NCBI GenBank assembly: GCA_963575745.1
Contig: CAUYUJ010020159.1
Span: 654,372 to 718,371 of the forward strand
DNA: 64,000 nucleotides
Reading direction: 5' to 3'
DNA from: Prorocentrum cordatum
Taxonomy: Eukaryota; Sar; Dinophyceae; Prorocentrales; Prorocentraceae
Both the position numbers and the translations under genes were made by a program. The notes beneath the pieces were generated by a model, which did no database searches, was not told where the DNA came from, and saw only the letters and a list, made by a program, of their open reading frames with translations. Shown here in pieces: positions 53,195 to 62,748 of this stretch (position 1 is its first letter; every line of letters starts with the position of its first letter).

Positions 53195-54207
53195 GCTCGA
53201 AAACCGGAGGGGGTCACTACCGGTTCGAACCCCCCCCCCTTCCGGATCCGGAAAACCCACTACCGGTTCCCCCCCCCCTACCCTCCGGATCCGGAAAACT
53301 GGAGGGGGCCACTACCGGTTCGCACCCCCCCTTCCCCTTTCCCCCCCCCCCCTACTCACCGCCAGCAAACGACTCCCGGTCCCCACCACCGTCCGCATCA
53401 CATCCCCCACTGGTGTTCCCAGCACCACTGTCCTCACCACCGCTGTCCCCACTGGTTCCACCACCGCCCCTACTGTCCCCACCAGTGGCCCCACCACTGT
53501 CGCACTGTCCCCGCTGTCCCCAGAACTGTTCCCACCACGGTTCCACTCTCCCCACTGTCTCCACGGCCCCAACCACTGCCCGACTATCCCCACTGTCCCC
53601 ACTGTCCCACTGACTCCTCCGCTGTCCCACTGAGCTGTCCCACTGTTCCCACCACTGTCCCCACTGTCCCCACCACTGTCCCCACTGTACCTCTGTCCCA
53701 TTGTCCCACCGCCGTCCTCGCCACCGCCTTCACCACTGTCCCCACCACCATTGTACCCTCCACTGTCCCACTGTTTCCACCTCATTCCCATTGTCCCCAC
53801 ACCACTGTCCCCACCACCACCGTCACCACCACTGTCCACTGTCCCCCCCTGTTCCCACCATTGTCCCCACCACTGTCCCCACCACTACCGTCCCCACCAC
53901 TGTCCCACTGTCCCACTGTCCCCACCACTGTCCCGCTATCCCCTCACCACTGTCCCCACCAACACCGTCCCCACCACTGTCCGCACCCCCACTCGGTTTT
54001 CGAGGGGGGGGGGGGTTCGAACCGGTAGTGACCCCCCCCGGTTTTCGAGGGGGGGGGGGGTTCGAACCGGTAGTGCCCCCCCCCTTTTCATGATGAGCTG
54101 GGGGGGGGGGGAGGGGTTCGAACCGGTAATGACCCCCCCCCCCCGGTTTTCCGGAGGGGGGGGGGGAGGGGTTCGAACCGGTAGTAACCCCCCCCGGTTT
54201 TCCGCCA
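53195..54207. repeat. Foldback repeat enclosing a C-rich minisatellite
   Basis: The left arm has about three copies of gaaaaccggagggggtcact then accggttcgaaccccccc (53198-53326). The right arm has about four copies of the reverse complement (53997-54205). Between them (about 53380-53990) lies a minisatellite of ccccaccactgt-like units. The arms are oriented to pair with each other. The palindromic core accggttcgaaccggt recurs in both arms. Confidence 0.8.
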
Positions 54208-54865
54208 GCAGCGGTAGAACACGCTCTTTCATATCGTGGCGGTGGCCCTGATATTTCCCCTGACCTCATGACACCTTTTCTTATTTCATTACGTGCCTGG
54301 CCCGTCCCCTGGGCCGCGCACATGCCGCCGGCCATGATTTGCGCCCCCCCTCCTGGACGCCCTCCTCTTGGACGCCCCCGACAAACATGGATCTGTTCGC
54401 CGGCGCGACACAAACGTGTGCGATGCTCGTAGATCAACGGATCACTCGACGCATTGTTTCGTAGAGTCGACGAAAGAACAGTTCGGGGTACAGTCGGGGC
54501 GCTGAAGAAGGAGCCCTTGTCGGTTGGGAGGGGCTCGGTGTTCCTTGATTGTTTTACGGTTTGCCTCAGGTTGTCCTGAGGCTTTCCATGGGAAGTCGAA
54601 AGTTCATTCGTAGGAAAAAAGGGCCTCGTTCCTCATGTAGGGCTGGTCAATGCCCCGACGGTGAATCAGTTCTGCAGTCGATATCCTCCTCGACGGGCGG
54701 CGCGGCGCGGCGCGCCTCAGAGCAGCGCGCGTGGCGTCGGGTGGGAGCGGCGGCGCGGCGCGGTGGACCCGGAGCGGCGCGAGGCGCAGCAAGGGCGAGG
54801 TGCGGCGGGAGGCTGAGGGGGGCAGCGCGACGAGCGCGCACCGACGCAGAGCGAGGCGAGGCGGG
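54208..54865. other. Gene-poor stretch
   Basis: No recognisable gene. The part after 54690 is rich in gcgcggcg motifs. Confidence 0.3.
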
Positions 54866-55172
54866 GAGGAGGAGGAGGAGGAGGAGGAGGAGGAGGAGGA
54901 GGAGGAAAAGGAGGAGGAGGAGGAGGAAGAGGAAGAGGAGGAGGAGGAGGAGGAGGAGGAGGAGGAGGAGGAGGAGGAGGAGGAGGGGGAGGAAAAGGAG
55001 GAGGAGGAAAAGGAGGAGGAGGAGGAGGAGGAGAGGAGGAGGAGGAGGGGGAGGAGGAGGGGGAGGATGAGGATGGAGGAGGAGGAGGAGGAGGAGGAGG
55101 AGGAGGAGGAGGAGGAGGAGGGGGAGGAGGAGGAAGAGGAGGAGGAGGAGGAGGAGGCAGAGGAGGAGCAGG
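54866..55172 (+). repeat. (GGA)n microsatellite
   Basis: About 300 bp of GGA with occasional AAA/GAA interruptions. The poly-Glu, poly-Arg and poly-Ser open frames it produces are artefacts. Confidence 0.95.
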
Positions 55173-55372
55173 CGGTCATCAGAGGTGGCTCAGACAGCTG
55201 TGCCTCTAACGATAGTCCAGCTTCAGCGGTCGCGTGCGCGACGGACATGCGGCTCGGCATAGACTTGACGTGGCCGCTTTCAGCTACGTGTGAGGAGCGG
55301 GTGTCCGTCGTCATCCAGCTGTACGCTCCCATATTTTCTCCCCATTACCTCTTGGTTTTTGTTTACCCCTCC

Positions 55373-55377
55373 CATCG
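55373..55377. other. 5-bp target-site duplication, left
   Basis: catcg lies directly before the left LTR and is repeated exactly at 61785-61789 after the right LTR. A 5-bp duplication is typical of Ty1/copia integration. Confidence 0.85.
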
Positions 55378-55481
55378 TGCAGGAATCCAGAGACCCCCAG
55401 CAGGTTTACTGTAAGAGAGTCTGTACGTCGACGTTCGGGCTCCACTCATCAAGGCAATCATCCGAAGAAAATATATCGCCA
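55378..55481 (+). repeat. 5' LTR (104 bp) of copia element
   Basis: It starts tgcaggaatcc and ends tatcgcca, so it has the standard TG...CA ends. It differs from the 3' LTR at six positions. It is unusually short for an LTR, and I see no obvious TATA box in it. Confidence 0.92.
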
Positions 55482-57690
55482 TGGTAGCGGAGCCGTGGTC
55501 CCGGCCCTCCCAGTCTACGGGGTCGGGCTCCGCGGCTCCCGCTCCCGCCAGCGGCGCGGGGAGCCCCACCAGCCTGGGGCGGCCCGCCGGCGCGGGAGCC
55601 GCAGCAGGGCCGGCTGGGCCCAGCGGAGGCAGCGGCGACGAGTGGGAGTTCCTCGAGGTCCACAGCGGCTGGAGGAGAGTGCGTGGCGCGGTCGCTGCGC
55701 AAGTTGTTCAGGCTCAGGAGGGCCTGGGCGGCGCTGGGCCAGCACCTGAAGGATGTCACGAAGCTGCGAGCGAACCGCCGCTAAGATGGCGGAGGAGCGC
55801 ACGCACGCTCTAGAGCAGCAGATGGTGGCGATGGCTCAGGAGCTGCAGAATCGCCAGCAGAGGGATAATGATCTCCCGGCCGAGGTGCAGCGTCTCGGCC
55901 GTGCGGCCGAGGCTCGACCACGGGTGGAGGGACCTGTGCTGCAGCCTCGAACTGAGTCGCTCGTGGACATTCGCACGCTGTGCAAGCCAGACGTGTTCTC
56001 GGGGGTGATCTTCAAGGCGTACTGTGGCGTTGTGAACGCTGACTTGCTGGCAGGGATGCGGCTGGCAGAGAGTGTTGACGAGGCCTCAGTCCATATCGGT
56101 GACTTCATAGAAGAGAGTATGAGGCAGGCCTCGCAGCAGCTGTATTACATCTTGCTACTCCTCTGCCGGCAGCACCCTCTGACGACGATCGTGAACGCTG
56201 GCGAGAATGAGGGCTTCCAGGCTTGGCGCAAGCTGGTCAAGTACAACGAACCGAATGCGAGGTCCCGCATCGCGGGGCAGCTGCAGAATCTCCTGAACTT
56301 CGCGTTCACGGGCGATGTCGAGGACCGGCTGGCGCTGTTCGAGCGAGAGCTCCTCAGGTGCGAGCAGAGGAGCGGCGAGGCCATCTCGGCCTCCATGAGG
56401 ATCCGCATCGTCCTTCGGCAGCCCGAGGAAGGCCCTCTACGCCAGCACCTCTTGCTCAATGCGACCAGGCTGGTGGAGTGGCAGGATTCCCGACGCGAGG
56501 TCACCGACATCCGCTGTGCCCAGAGCGCCATCGCCCCGGTGCCCGTGCCCATGGATCTGAGTGCGTTCACCAAGGGCGACGGCGAGGGTAAGTCCAGGGG
56601 CGACGGCAAAGGCAAGGGCAAGTCCGGCGGCAATGGCAAGAGCAAGGGCGACAGCACGGGCAAGTCCAAGTCCGGCGGCAAGGGCAAGACCGGCAGCAAG
56701 TCGCATGGCCAGCAGCTTGGGCCCCTCTGCTGCGGCCGCGGCGGTCGCGGCCGCACCCAGCGCGAATGCCCGAGCAAGCGCAGGGGGACGTTGGCGAGCA
56801 TGGGGCAGACGCTGGCTCGCATCAACGCCTCCCAGTCGACGAGCACGACTGCGCCGTCGGCGGTCAGCTCTATCTCGACGGCTGCGACTACGAGGCTGAG
56901 TCTGGCGACGGCGGTGTCCGGCGCGAGCTCTCGGCAGGTCGCAGCACTCTACCTGAACGACGCGGACGAGCAGGCCAGCTACCCGTCCGCGAACATCCAC
57001 TCCCTCATCATCTACGACCCAGGGCCGGACAAGGCGGGCGCGGTCGACTCTGCGATCGGCGCGGCCTTGGGCCTGGACATGATCCACGGCAACTCAGATG
57101 CGGAGGAGGTCGAGCTCAACGGCATCTTGCGCGTGGGCATCGACTTGTGCGCGGCGGCCTCGGCGCTGCTGCGTGGCTCGTGTGCAGACTACCGGGTGCA
57201 CGAGGGTGGCCAGGCGATCTCGTGCAAGACCGCCTCTGGCCACTACGTGAACGACGAGGGCGTTAGGCTCCTCGCGGGGACGTCGACGATGCCTGGGGCA
57301 TCCCAGGCGCGCGCTGCCAAGTTCAAGGTGGCGGACGTCAGCAAGCCGTTGCTGAGCGTCGCGGAGATGGTCGACTTGGGCCATCGGCTCGTCTTCGACT
57401 CCGAGGGCGGGCGGGACATTAGCTACGCGCGTCGCAAGACCAGCGGAGGCGTCGTCAAGTTCTGCCGCAGGAGCAAGGTCTACGAGATGGACTTGCACGT
57501 TGACCCGCGCGCGCCGGAGGTCTGCCCGGTCGAGGCGGCAGGCCGCGAGCCTCCTCCCGAGGGCGAGGCCAGCCAGCCAGGCGCGGCTCACGAGGAGGTC
57601 GCAGAGGGCCCGCCGGCACGGCTGGCGAGGGAGCCCGCGGCGCCGACGGCGGCCGAGCGAGCCGCGCATGAGGTGCTGCGCGAGCCCTTC
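55481..57690 (+). pseudogene. copia Gag and protease region
   Basis: An ATG at 55481, formed across the LTR/primer-site junction, opens frame 2 with GDEWEFLEVHSGWRRVR. Frame 1 takes over by 55753 and holds Gag: RTLCKPDVFSGVIFKAY, FQAWRKLVKYNEPNARSR, RLALFERELLRCEQRSGE. A GK-rich stretch follows (KGDGEGKSRGDGKGKGKS), then a degenerate zinc knuckle (CCGRGGRGRTQRECP, with the expected His changed). The protease region reads VGIDLCAAASALL, where copia proteases have Asp-Ser-Gly; here the Ser and Gly are changed to Leu and Cys. The later parts KFKVADVSKPLLSVAEMVD and RLVFDSEGG fit the dinoflagellate-type copia protease region. Frame 1 loses character near 57690. Confidence 0.8.
55482..55493 (+). 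other. Primer binding site, initiator tRNA-Met type
   Basis: tggtagcggagc begins at the first base after the LTR. It starts with TGG (complement of a tRNA CCA end), and the next bases complement an acceptor stem beginning AGCGGAG, as expected for eukaryotic initiator tRNA-Met. Copia elements commonly use this primer (canonical site TGGTATCAGAGC). Confidence 0.75.
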
Positions 57691-57693
57691 AGA

Positions 57694-58847
57694 CGAAGAG
57701 CCACCAGGAGTCGGCGCTCGCGGTGGTTGGCATCGACTACGGCTACCTCGGTGAACGAGAGGGCGCCACGCCGCCGCTGATCGGGGAGGATTCGAAGCAG
57801 CGTTGGTTCCACGCGTCGGTGGTTCCATCCAAGGGGGCGCAGCATCCCTGGCCGGCGAAGTCGTGGTCCAGGAGGCTGGCATCGGCTGGCCACAAGCGCT
57901 TAATCTCCCGCTCGGACGGCGAGGCGCCGCTCGTCGCCCTGAAGACCCGCGTCGGGGCCAAGCTCAAGGAGGAGTACGGCGTCGAGACGGTGCCGGAGGA
58001 GAGCGCGGTCGGCGACTCTCAGGGCAACGGCCTTGCCGAGCACGCGGTGCGCGAGGTCAAGGCCAAGGTTTGGACGGCGCGGGCGCAGGTGGGCGACCTC
58101 CACTGCGCGAGCATTGGCGTCGAGCACCTGGTGACCCCGTGGATGGTCGAGTTCGCGGCCATGCCCATCAACCTGGGCAGGCGTGGCGCGGGCGGCCGCG
58201 CGGCTTGGGAGCTTCGGCGCGGCCGCCCCTTCAACGAGGACCTGGCTTGCTTCTCGGAGAAGGTCATGTACCTCCCACGGGGCCAGCGCAAGGCCGGGAT
58301 CGATGACAAGTTCATCGCTGGGCTCTATCTGGGGCCCACGCTTCGGACGGACAAGGTCTACACTGGCACGGGGTTGGGCGCACTGCGGGCCAGGGCCTTC
58401 AAGCGGTTGACGGTCTAGCAGCGGGCGGACAAGGACCTGCTGAACAGTCTCGCGGGGAAGCCGTGGGCGCCGGTGCCGACGGACATGGCGGTGGACGAAG
58501 CACCGGTGGCCATCGAGATCCGAGCGCCGGCGCCGGCGCCGGTCGCGCCCGCGGGCGAACCTCTGGCGCCCATTCCCGAGGCTGAGGACCTCCCGCCCCG
58601 GGCTCCCCGAGTCGGGCGGCCACCGGCAGGGCCGCGGGCCGTCTACATCAGGAAGGACGTCGAAATCGCGAAGTACGGGATTTCCCCGGGCTGCCACGGC
58701 TGCGCCGCGATCCTCGACGGCGCCCGGGCGCGGGCCCACAACTCAGCAGAGCGCCGCGCTCGGATCGACCAGGCGATGCAGGGCGACGAGGATCGAGGCG
58801 AAGCAGAGGCTCGAGGGCGCCCGCGAGCGGAAGCGCCATCGCGCTGA
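57694..58847 (+). pseudogene. copia integrase and linker
   Basis: Integrase joins the cDNA to target DNA. Frame 3 reads VVGIDYGYL (first Asp, 57735-57737), SRSDGEA (second Asp, 57915-57917) and GNGLAEHAVREVKAK (Glu, 58038-58040), giving the DDE triad. A C-terminal region follows (DKFIAGLYLGPTLRTDKV and TGTGLGALRARAFKRL). The N-terminal HHCC zinc module is missing: frame 1 ends at HEVLREPFRR and frame 3 resumes at TKSHQESALAV, so sequence was probably lost at the junction. After RLTV the frame meets TAG (58416-58418) and then continues as QRADKDLLNSLAGKPW, a Pro-rich linker and an acidic segment to 58847. Confidence 0.8.
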
Positions 58848-58908
58848 CGTCGCCGGGCCTGTCTACCAATGAGGGCGGCTCGTCCGGCAGTGGCGGCACT
58901 GGCGGCAG

Positions 58909-60960
58909 GTGCCGCCAGCACCTGAGGCCGCGGCGGCGGCTGACGTGGCGATGGCTCCGGCACACCGCGACCCAAGCGACGACAACATGCAGGAGGAGAT
59001 CGGTGCCCTCCTGCTCTCCCTCGGCTACAGCGGGCGCAAGGCCGACGTGATGGAGGCATTCTGCCCGAATAGGCTTGTGGGCTTTGCCCCGCTCTTCGGT
59101 CTGGTCCATGGCGGCTCGTTCGACTTGAGGGTTGGCTGGGGCCTGACCGACCGCCAGCAGCAGCGACAGTGCCGGGAGCTGATTAAGCACTACGAGGTGT
59201 ACTTCATCTTGGGTAGCCCTCGCTGCGCGCCGTTCTCCATGCTGAAGTAGCTGAACGAGGGCACGGAGAAGCATCGCGAGGCCGACGCCATCGGGTGCGA
59301 GCACTTGAGGTTCGCGATGGGGCTCTACACGCTGCAGGTGAAGAACGACCGCGCGTTCTTGCACGAGCGCCCCTGGAGCGCGGACAGCTGGGACCTGGAC
59401 ATCGTGAAGGGCGCGCTGGTTCTCCCCGGCGTCGAGGTCGGGCGGGGCGACCAGTGCGCGTTCGGCCTGGCGGTTGCGGACGCGCACGGCGACAGGCTCG
59501 CCAAGAAGCCGACAGGATGGATGAGTATCAACAAGTTGGCGTTGGAGGAGGTCTGCATGCGCTGCCCCAACGACGCCGGCATTGGCAGCAGACACGAGCA
59601 CTCCACCTTCGTCGGCCGGAACATGCGCGTGGCGGAGAGGTGCCCGGTGAAGCTCCCCCGTGCCATCCCCCGTGGTCTCCGCCGGCACCTTGGGAACAAG
59701 AAGGTGCTCACGCTTTCGGCCCTGGATGTTGGGCCGAACGTGGGCGACGAGGAGATCGGCCTGGAGGACTTCGTCGGGCGGTGGCGCGACACGCTGAGGA
59801 CCGAGTTCTACCGCGACCTCACTGGCCTACCGCTGGACCCCACGCTGGTGAAAGCCGCGAGGCGCCGGGAGATGGATTTCATGGCGCAGCTCGGCGCGCG
59901 GGTCTACGCGAGGGTGGAAGACTGCCAGCGCGAGCTCGGACGGAGGCCTTTCAGCGCGCGCTGGGTTGACATCGACAAGGGCGACGCCGACCGGCCGGAC
60001 TACAGATCCAGGCTCATCGCGCAGGAGACCAATGCGCAGAGCACCGTCGCCGGGGACGACATCGGCGCGGTGTTCGCGGTGACCCCGCCGCTGGAGCGCC
60101 TTCGGCTCATCTGCAGCTTGGCGATGTCAAGCGACCCGTCCGAGGGTCGCGTGCTGCGCTTCCTGGGCATCTCGCGGGCACGCCCGCACTGCGAAATCAA
60201 GAGGACGGTCTGCGTCAAGCTTCCAGGGAAGGATCCGATGTCGCAGGAGGTCGGTACGTGTGGGCTCTTGCGGATGGCGCTCTACGGGACGCGCGACGCT
60301 GGCCAGGTTTTCGAGCTCGCTACCGCCGAGACGGTCATTGGTGCTGGCTGCGACCAGTCGGCCTTCTCACCTTGCGTGTACTGCCACAAGGACCTGCAGG
60401 TGAGCTTCTTCCACCACGGCGATGACTTCGTGCTCGAGGGCTCCCGGGGCGGGACGGAGTCGATCTGCGAGGCTCTGAAGACGAAGTTCATCGTGAAGGA
60501 CAGGGGCGTGCTCGGGCCGGCGCCTACCGACGCGAAGGAGATCACGCGCCTCAACAGGGTAGTGCGCTGGCGAGACCGATGGGGCCAAGGGGGCGGGGCC
60601 ATTGAGTACGAGGCGGATCCCAGGCGCGCGCAGATCCTGCACGCACAGCTCGGAATGGACCCCCGCACTACGAAGTCATTGAGCACGCCAGGGCTGAGCC
60701 AGAAGCTGACACCTGAGGTCGAGCGCGAGCTGAACGAGCACGAGGCGGCGGAGTACCGCAGCGCGTGCATGAGGCTGGGCTACCTGGCGCTCGACCGGCC
60801 AGAGGTGCAGTTCACGGCCAAGGAGTGCGCTCGCGGCATGCAGAAGGCGACAGAGCGACGCCTCCGCCTCCTGAAGCGTGTTGGGCGCTTCTTGATCGGG
60901 GCGCCGCGGGCCATCTGGAGGTGGGGCCGACAGCGGGCGCCCACGGTGATGGACATCTAG
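58909..60960 (+). pseudogene. copia reverse transcriptase
   Basis: Frame 1 carries the polymerase. Upstream, FILGSPRCAPFSMLK-stop-LNEGTEKH is interrupted by TAG at 59248-59250, most simply a CAG-to-TAG change; the frame then continues as LRFAMGLYTLQVKND and FLHERPWSADSWD. Polymerase motifs are RPDYRSRLIAQE, RLRLICSLAMSS, LRFLGISRARPHC (motif A; the expected catalytic Asp is Gly here), GLLRMALYGTRDAGQVFE, and FFHHGDDFVLEG with the Asp pair at 60421-60426 (motif C). The frame ends at TAG 60958-60960 inside DI-stop-SDTDWAGC, where RNase H begins. With the motif-A Asp missing, this copy is unlikely to be active. Confidence 0.85.
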
Positions 60961-61442
60961 TCGGACACTGACTGGGCAGGCTGCCCGATCACGCGGAGGG
61001 GTGCCAGTTCAGATGTGATCAAGCATGGGCAGCCCCTGATCGCGACGGCATCGACGACTCAGATCCCCATATCCATGAGCTCGGGGAGGCTGAGTTCTAC
61101 GGCTGTGTGCGAGCGGCCAGCAGGCCCATCGGCATGCAGTCGCTGTGCCGGGGCCTAGGCAGGGAAGCGAGCCTTCGCATTTGGAGCGGCTCGGCGGCTG
61201 CTCTTGGCATCATGCAACGACGGGGCTGCGGCAAAGTCCGACGTCTCGTGACGCCGACGCTGCGGGTGCAGAAGGCACTCAAGGACGGACGGTTTCAACG
61301 GGTTAAGGTCCCCGGGAAGTCAAACCCGGCGGACCTGGGGACGAAGTTCCTCGACCAGGTGGCGATGCTCCGAGGGCTGAAGATGATGAGTGTCGAGCTC
61401 TCGGAAGCGCCTCTCTCGAGTGCCCTTCAGGCGAATGTCTGA
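60961..61442 (+). pseudogene. copia RNase H
   Basis: The frame reads SDTDWAGCPITRRGAS directly after the TAG. This matches the copia RNase H start (SDxDWAGC..TRR). Near 61085 one base is missing: SMSSG is expected to continue as EAEFYGC, and the frame moves to 3, where it reads LCRGLGREASLRIW, HRR-type basic residues, LRVQKALKDGRFQRVKVPGK and SNPADLGTKFL. It ends at TGA 61440-61442. The NPADLGTK motif is characteristic of copia RNase H C termini. Confidence 0.8.
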
Positions 61443-61670
61443 ACCAGAGGCGCGAGCGGCCATTTTTGCCTGGCCATTTTGGCCTGCAGCCTTTCGCCCC
61501 GCGCTGTCATTGGCTTGGACGGGCTGCGGTCGTCAGCGCGGTGATGGCGTGTTCTTGTGATTGCAGTGCTCGACCAACGTCGTCGTGGTCCAGAGCGCTG
61601 TGTATTGTTCATGAGTTTCGGAGCTTTTTCAGGATTCGAGCATCGTGCCTGGCTGAGGAGCTGGGCGGCG

Positions 61671-61680
61671 CGAAGGGGGC
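61671..61680 (+). other. Polypurine tract
   Basis: The purine-rich cgaagggggc lies directly before the 3' LTR, where plus-strand DNA synthesis is primed. It has one pyrimidine at each end, so the functional core is probably gaaggggg. Confidence 0.7.
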
Positions 61681-61784
61681 TGCAGGAACCCAGAGACCCC
61701 CAGCAGGTTTACTGTAAGAGAGTCTGTGCGTCGACGTTCGGGCTCAACTCATCAAGGCAAGCATCCGAAGAAAAGATCTCGCCA
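61681..61784 (+). repeat. 3' LTR (104 bp) of copia element
   Basis: It starts tgcaggaaccc and ends ctcgcca. It is collinear with the 5' LTR without gaps, differing at six positions. Confidence 0.92.
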
Positions 61785-61789
61785 CATCG
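61785..61789. other. 5-bp target-site duplication, right
   Basis: catcg, identical to 55373-55377, marks the right edge of the copia insertion. Confidence 0.85.
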
Positions 61790-62104
61790 GCGTTGGTAAG
61801 AGGGAGTTGTCGAGTGCGCCAGCAGCATTAGCAGCATACCCGTCCGCAGGTCTAAGGTTCAAGGAGGACGAGGAAAAGGAAGGCAGGAAGGAAGACGGAA
61901 GGAAGCAAGGAAGGGGAAACGAGCGAACGAGGAGGAGGAGGAGGAGGAGGGGCAGAGGTGCATCGGCAGCTGATGTAGCTCTTGCCATACACCCCGCGTG
62001 GGCCTCCTGCCGCTCACCGGTCTTCCCCGCCCCCCCCTCCCCAGCCAGGCATGGTGGCTTCGCGGAGCAACCAGTTCTTGACGCAGACGGAGCAGGAGCC
62101 GTTG
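61790..62104. other. Gene-poor stretch
   Basis: No recognisable gene. A G/A-rich low-complexity part lies at 61860-61950. Confidence 0.35.
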
Positions 62105-62425
62105 GGTGGGTCCGCCGAGGTTTCGCCACGTTCCCGCCCGTGGGCGCCTCGTGGGCGCACCTTGCCCTCGGCGGGTAATTTTGCGCACGCAGCATGGTTC
62201 ACACTGTATAGATAACACCGCCCAGCTTGCGCAACACAACTCACAACACATAGGTCACATCGCAGAACTTACACTACATAACGCAAGCAACGCTGCTTAC
62301 ACAGCGTAGCTTTCGATACAGTCGACCTTTCATCATCTACACCGCATGCTTCACATCGCGTATCTTACCCAGCATGCCCTTCACCTCCACAGTGCAATCA
62401 CTCATTGGTTTGGGCCCGCGATGGC
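62105..62425 (-). repeat. Dispersed GC-rich repeat (copy 3) and short-motif array, inverted
   Basis: On the minus strand 62185-62105 contains the gcgcccacgaggcgcccac and cgtggcgaaacctcggc cores of the 15001-15170 repeat. 62200-62425 carries the iterated gtgtaagc-like motifs of 14785-15000. The relative order of the two parts is the same as at 14.8-15.2 kb when read on the minus strand, suggesting one larger repeated segment. Confidence 0.5.
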
Positions 62426-62748
62426 TGACATAGTGCGACAAACTTCTGGAGGGGCAAGACTGGCCGATATGGCTGGCCGTCAATATTTTTTTTTTGGGGG
62501 GGGGGACCGTCCTTCACAAGGCCCCCTAGTTGCATTCTTTTTTTCTACCCTCCTCCTCCTCCGCCGAGGGAGGGGGGAGCGGGGGAAGAGCAAGGGAAGA
62601 GGGAGGAGACTGAGCTTCGGAGGAGGACGAGGCCCAGGCGGAGGACGGAGGAACGGAGGGACGAGGGAGGGGCGCGAAGGGCGCTGGAGGAAAGGGCGAG
62701 GAAGTACGCGACAGAAATCAGAGTGAGGGGGCCGAACGGTCATTCATT

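Larger units (their letters stand above)
55378..61784 (+). mobile_element. Ty1/copia LTR retrotransposon, complete structure, decayed coding
   Basis: The element is 6,407 bp long, bounded by 104-bp LTRs (98 of 104 positions identical), flanked by a perfect 5-bp duplication, with a primer binding site and a polypurine tract exactly adjacent to the LTRs. Internally the order is Gag, protease, integrase, reverse transcriptase, RNase H. Integrase before reverse transcriptase is the diagnostic copia order. Coding is broken by three in-frame TAG codons, several frame changes and altered catalytic residues. The pair of LTRs differing at six sites indicates an old but structurally intact insertion. 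Confidence 0.93.

Noticed and set aside
53222-53232. ggttcgaaccc as a tRNA T-loop/B box
   Set aside because: No A box, anticodon arm or acceptor stem could be found around it. The motif is the palindromic core of the foldback repeat.
54604-55332. Poly-Ser (minus) and poly-Glu (plus) proteins
   Set aside because: These are translations of the (GGA)n microsatellite.
61459-61490. ggccattttggcctg resembling a spliced leader
   Set aside because: It lies after the copia RNase H stop and inside the element, and it lacks the CTCAAG end. The palindromic ggcc-atttt-ggcc explains the likeness.
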